From NCBI GenBank assembly GCA_038246645.1, contig JBBRVS010000032.1:1-34188 (forward strand): a stretch of 34,188 bases of DNA. Reading direction: 5' to 3'. Positions 31,871 through 34,188 of this stretch are shown piece after piece. The stretch is from JAHCHG01 sp038246645. Its GTDB lineage: Bacteria; Acidobacteriota; Blastocatellia; Pyrinomonadales; Pyrinomonadaceae. The translations under genes were made by a program, and so were the position numbers. A model generated the notes under the pieces. The model had not been told where the DNA came from and searched no databases. It saw nothing but the letters and a program-made list of their open reading frames with translations. Every line of letters starts with the position of its first letter. Within the stretch, counting starts at the first letter, position 1.

Positions 31871-32674
31871 CTATTTTGTTTCTGAATAAGTAATTGTTCT
31901 TTGCTTGATTATGGTTAATTTGTAAGGCTCATTACCATCCCGAAAAGTCCATTCATAAATGTTTTGCTTAGTCCAATTACCTTTATTGTCATAATCGTAT
32001 TCATACTTTGTTTTTTCGATTTGGTTTCCGTTTGGAGAATAAACTATTGATTCAATGATGTTGTTTTTGTCGTCAAAACTTGTTGTGATTTTATTTTCCA
32101 AATTTTTATCTTCTTCGTATAAGTTTGATTCAACAATTCTGCATTTATCATCTTTTGTCAGTTTTATCCGACGAGCAAATTTTCCGTCATAAAACAGCAA
32201 ATAACTTTCCGGTGATTCATATTTGTATTCTGTTTTTGATATTACTTTTTTCGTAACAGCGTTTTGAGTTGCCTTCGATTCAAGTCCGCCATTTGAGCCA
32301 TAAGTGAAAACATATTCTAATACCGCAGAACCGTCTGGATTGTAATTGGTCTTTTTGATGATGCGATTTTGAGCGTCGTAAGAATAAACTGTTCTACCAT
32401 ACATTTTTATTCTTGCATCAGTTAGAAATGTTTCCGATATTCTTCCTTTTTCATCAAACTTGATTGTTGTAGTAACTTCTTGAGGCGATTCACTCTCAGG
32501 ATATTTTTCGAGAATTTTAATTTCTTTCACCTGACCGCTAAAGGAAAAAGCATGTAAATCAACTTTATCATTCAGAAAATCCAATCGTTTACAATCAACT
32601 GAATTTTGTTGAGCGTAAGATACGGTTACAAAAAGAATTGGTAGGATTATTAAAAAGATTTTTCTCATACTCAT
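31871..32674 (-). CDS. Secreted protein with YD-repeat-like beta strands, unknown
   Basis: A 267-residue protein starting at ATG 32674 with a signal peptide (MSMRKIFLIILPILFVTVSY, cleavage after YAQ). The mature part shows repeated strand-turn units such as FDEKGRISETFL, YDAQNRIIKKTNYNPDG, FDDKNNIIESIVYSPNG and YDYDNKGNWTKQN, the pattern of degenerate YD/RHS-like repeats in small exported proteins. The function is unknown. An upstream in-frame start would put 15 residues of the preceding remnant on the protein, so 32674 is preferred. It lies between the third 57-nt remnant and HPPD. Confidence 0.8.
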   Translation of the reverse strand: MSMRKIFLIILPILFVTVSYAQQNSVDCKRLDFLNDKVDLHAFSFSGQVKEIKILEKYPESESPQEVTTTIKFDEKGRISETFLTDARIKMYGRTVYSYDAQNRIIKKTNYNPDGSAVLEYVFTYGSNGGLESKATQNAVTKKVISKTEYKYESPESYLLFYDGKFARRIKLTKDDKCRIVESNLYEEDKNLENKITTSFDDKNNIIESIVYSPNGNQIEKTKYEYDYDNKGNWTKQNIYEWTFRDGNEPYKLTIIKQRTITYSETK

Positions 32675-32730
32675 AAATATTTTCAAGCTATTTAAATTTA
32701 TTTTCCTGCGCCCCGACAAAAGACGCGAAC

Positions 32731-32787
32731 AAAACCGTCAGGCAAATCAAAAGCACGCATTGAATGCTGAATGTGTCGCATAAGTTT
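32731..32787 (-). repeat. 57-nt gene-start remnant, copy 3
   Basis: Same sequence family as 33242-33298 and 34014-34070. Here it is the longest: in one minus-strand frame it continues to 32703 as a signal peptide core (VLLICLTVLFASFVGAQENK). A frame shift after the first few codons means it no longer makes a normal protein. Confidence 0.75.
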
Positions 32788-32800
32788 TCTACTCCAAAAA

Positions 32801-33007
32801 TCATCGAACATTTTTCACGAATTCTTCCAAATCAACTTCCGCGTCGCGCAACGCGCCTTTGAGCGTGAAGCGGTCAATTTCATCGTGAAACGGAAAAACA
32901 ATCATTCGCCCGTCGGCGTGTTTCATTTTAACGTGGCTTCCTTTGCGGTGAACTTCAACAAAACCCAAACGACCACTTGCCGACCCTGAAAGCAAATGCA
33001 GTTTCAT
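32801..33007 (-). CDS. hicA: HicA-like mRNA interferase toxin
   Basis: A 68-residue HicA toxin. The catalytic-His motif is present: GFVEVHRKGSHVKMKH with His25. The N-terminal helix is a few residues shorter than usual (SGSASGRLGF where relatives have about nine residues between SG and GF), which might affect folding. Its ATG overlaps the hicB TGA (33004-33007, ATGA), so the pair is co-translated in the antitoxin-first order. Like its neighbours, this TA pair sits between two copies of the 57-nt remnant. Confidence 0.85.
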   Translation of the reverse strand: MKLHLLSGSASGRLGFVEVHRKGSHVKMKHADGRMIVFPFHDEIDRFTLKGALRDAEVDLEEFVKNVR

Positions 33008-33204
33008 ATCGCCAATTCCACAAGTTCGCGCCCTTTGCCAACCGTTTCTGTTTCGTCCGGTTCAAGATATAACTCTATCGCTTCACGAATATTTTCTAAG
33101 GCTTCCTCGCGCGTTTTGCCCTGTGACCAACAGCCTTTGAGCGATGGAACGCTCGCCACAAAATAATCGTCCTCGCCTTTTTCAATCAAAATTTTCAAAT
33201 TCAT
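33004..33204 (-). CDS. hicB: HicB-like antitoxin
   Basis: A 66-residue HicB-type protein starting at ATG 33204 (MNLKILIEKGEDDYFVASVP). It has the partial RNase H-like fold motif LKGCWSQGKTREEALENIRE typical of HicB N-terminal domains. The usual C-terminal DNA-binding domain is absent, so it is the short form. It overlaps hicA by 4 bp. A longer frame from 33255 runs into the preceding remnant and is not the real start. Confidence 0.88.
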   Translation of the reverse strand: MNLKILIEKGEDDYFVASVPSLKGCWSQGKTREEALENIREAIELYLEPDETETVGKGRELVELAI

Positions 33205-33241
33205 AAAATATTTCCTCAATCTAATTTTCAGATATAAAATT

Positions 33242-33298
33242 AAACCTTCCGACAAATCAAAAGCAAAATTGAACGTTGAATGTATTGCATAATTATTT
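33242..33298 (-). repeat. 57-nt gene-start remnant, copy 2
   Basis: The most diverged of the three copies. On the minus strand it reads MQYIQRSILLLICRKV and then a stop. It overlaps the stop codon of the mazF pseudogene by two bases and precedes the hicB gene. Confidence 0.7.
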
Positions 33299-33665
33299 AT
33301 TCCGTCTCTTCATCAACATCACGCGGTTCGGTTAGAAGTTTGATGCCTTCGATAATTTCTTCGATGCGTTGTTTTGATAAACTGCCGATTTTATCAATCA
33401 GTTCCGATTTATCAATGGTCAAAATTTGCGAAACGACGATGACGCTTTGTTTTAGCAAATCAGCTTCGTCTTCATTTAATAGAACATTTCCCGGTGCTTT
33501 TGCGCGGCGAAGATTCGTCGTTCAAGCGCAAGCTACAACAGTTCCAATCGGACTGCGGTTGAAAACATTATTTTGAATGACAACCACCGGACGCGAATAG
33601 GCGGGCGACGAACCGCGCGGATCTCCGGCATCAAACCAAAAAATATCGCCTTGATTTATTTCCAT
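33297..33665 (-). pseudogene. mazF: MazF/PemK-like toxin gene with in-frame TGA
   Basis: A 122-codon reading frame, ATG 33665 to TAA 33297-33299. The N-terminal half is a normal MazF start (MEINQGDIFWFDAGDPRGSS, then SRPVVVIQNN). At codon 48 (33524-33522) a TGA replaces the Leu expected in VACALTTNLRRAKAPGN; the same frame then continues TTNLRRAKAPGNVLLNEDEA to the family's C-terminal QRIEEIIEGIKLL. One base change (TTA to TGA) accounts for it. The toxin is therefore probably dead, while its partner is intact. The start overlaps the DUF433 stop. Confidence 0.8.
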
Positions 33666-33994
33666 TCGTCTAAAATTTGCGACTGCTTGATTTTTGCCAA
33701 ACAAAGAAATTCCTTTTCTTCTTCATCCGTGTCGTTTACATAAGCATCATTAAGCGCGTCCGACAATTTTTGATTCTCCGAACACGAGGGGAAATCTTTT
33801 CGCAAATTTTGCAAAGCGAACCGCACCGCCGATGAAACTTTTTCCTTTGTTAAATGCGGATTCTGCGACAAAATATGCTCGAAACTCTCGCCTTCCGCGA
33901 TTTTTTCCAAAATCAATTCAACCGTGATGCGCGTTCCTTTGATCACGGGCTTGCCAAACATTATTTTCGGATTCGATTCGATTAAATTTTCCAT
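33656..33994 (-). CDS. DUF433 antitoxin-like protein
   Basis: A 112-residue protein. Residues 1-70 are a DUF433/VapB-like small helix-turn-helix domain (ESNPKIMFGKPVIKGTRITV and FEHILSQNPHLTKEKVSSAV). An extra acidic C-terminal region (70-112) follows, plausibly the toxin-binding part. It overlaps mazF by 10 nt and is the likely antitoxin. DUF433 is more often paired with PIN-type DUF5615 toxins; pairing with MazF here is an unusual combination. Confidence 0.85.
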   Translation of the reverse strand: MENLIESNPKIMFGKPVIKGTRITVELILEKIAEGESFEHILSQNPHLTKEKVSSAVRFALQNLRKDFPSCSENQKLSDALNDAYVNDTDEEEKEFLCLAKIKQSQILDEWK

Positions 33995-34013
33995 AATATT
34001 ATTTTAACTCAAA

Positions 34014-34070
34014 AAACCGTCAGACAAATTGACAGCACACATTGAACGCTGAATGTGTCGCATAAAATTT
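34014..34070 (-). repeat. 57-nt gene-start remnant, copy 1
   Basis: On the minus strand it starts with an aggaaattttatg initiation region and reads MRHIQRSMCAVNLSDGFLS then stop. It follows the aspartyl-protease-like gene by 4 bp, so a gene start at this point is natural. Copies 2 and 3 differ at scattered positions. Confidence 0.75.
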
Positions 34071-34074
34071 CCTC

Positions 34075-34188
34075 TTAAATTTTCTCATCCTGCGGACTGA
34101 TATAAATCTCGCTGGCGTAGTCATTCAATCCGAAATTGATTAACTGAAACCAACCTTGTCTGCCGAGTAGATTTCGCGGAAGCGAATA
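34075..34188 (-). CDS. Partial retropepsin-like aspartyl protease C terminus
   Basis: Only the last 37 residues are in the window (YSLPRNLLGRQGWFQLINFG then LNDYASEIYI and end). The NLLGRQGWFQ segment is like the conserved ILGRxGFF region of bacterial retropepsin-like aspartyl proteases. The gene enters from beyond 34188 on the minus strand; the catalytic Asp-Thr-Gly is not visible. It precedes the TA module array. Confidence 0.6.
   Translation of the reverse strand, partial: YSLPRNLLGRQGWFQLINFGLNDYASEIYISPQDEKI

Noticed and set aside
28278..33524. TGA recoding (selenocysteine or alternative code) to explain two in-frame TGA codons
   Set aside because: TGA ends clear genes here, for instance the exosortase (10129-10131), the WGR protein (17946-17948) and hicB (33004-33006). 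In MazF relatives the position is Leu, not Cys or Sec.

Overview
This window looks like chromosome from a Gram-negative, AT-leaning bacterium, most probably an acidobacterium of the Blastocatellia/Pyrinomonadales kind. That is an inference from three things: a secreted VWFA-related protein of the type common in Acidobacteriota, a PEP-CTERM/exosortase exopolysaccharide (EPS) locus, and the codon style. No rRNA, tRNA or CRISPR array was seen.

Layout: (1) Positions 1-12059, minus strand, hold a compact exosortase/EPS locus. In transcription order: polyprenyl diphosphate synthase, exosortase (Cys192/Arg253/His274), EpsI-family protein, a 448-bp leader region with a candidate promoter and RNA hairpin, TPR lipoprotein, a 67-residue protein that is little more than a PEP-CTERM-like sorting signal, Wzz/GumC-like chain-length protein, ExeA-like ATPase, BY-type tyrosine kinase, polyprenyl sugar transferase, Wza-like export protein, and a partial Ycf48-like secreted protein. 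(2) 12164-14331 holds housekeeping genes (flavin reductase, a small membrane protein, a 3'-5' exonuclease, YceH) separated by palindromic heptad-repeat sequences. (3) 14456-21092, minus strand, is a complete retron matching what I know as type XIII: a WGR + HEAT/ARM-like repeat protein, a winged-helix + SWIM zinc-finger protein, an msr-msd ncRNA that can be folded by eye (a1/a2 arms and a 23-bp msd stem), and a retron reverse transcriptase with NAxxH, YADD and VTG motifs. (4) 21241-25767, mostly plus strand, holds an unknown protein, a quinone oxidoreductase, a thioester-reductase-like SDR and a VWFA-related secreted protein. (5) 26410-34188, minus strand, carries the two tyrosine/homogentisate catabolism genes (HPPD and homogentisate dioxygenase) in a mosaic of small toxin-antitoxin-like and orphan modules.

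The two most interesting things are the retron with its intact ncRNA, and the structure of region 5. There, each small module (HEPN pair, secreted orphan, HicBA, DUF433/MazF, a frameshifted uracil-DNA-glycosylase-like gene) is bounded by short diverged copies of the ends of resident genes: the 3' end of HPPD (native plus three copies), the 5' end of homogentisate dioxygenase (native plus one copy), and a 57-nt start of a signal-peptide gene (three copies). This looks like repeated module accretion at fixed gene junctions, and several captured modules are already decaying (in-frame TGA in mazF and in the 27834-28361 gene, a frameshift at about 30400). A third observation is a family of in-frame palindromic elements inside coding sequence (BY kinase and HPPD linkers).
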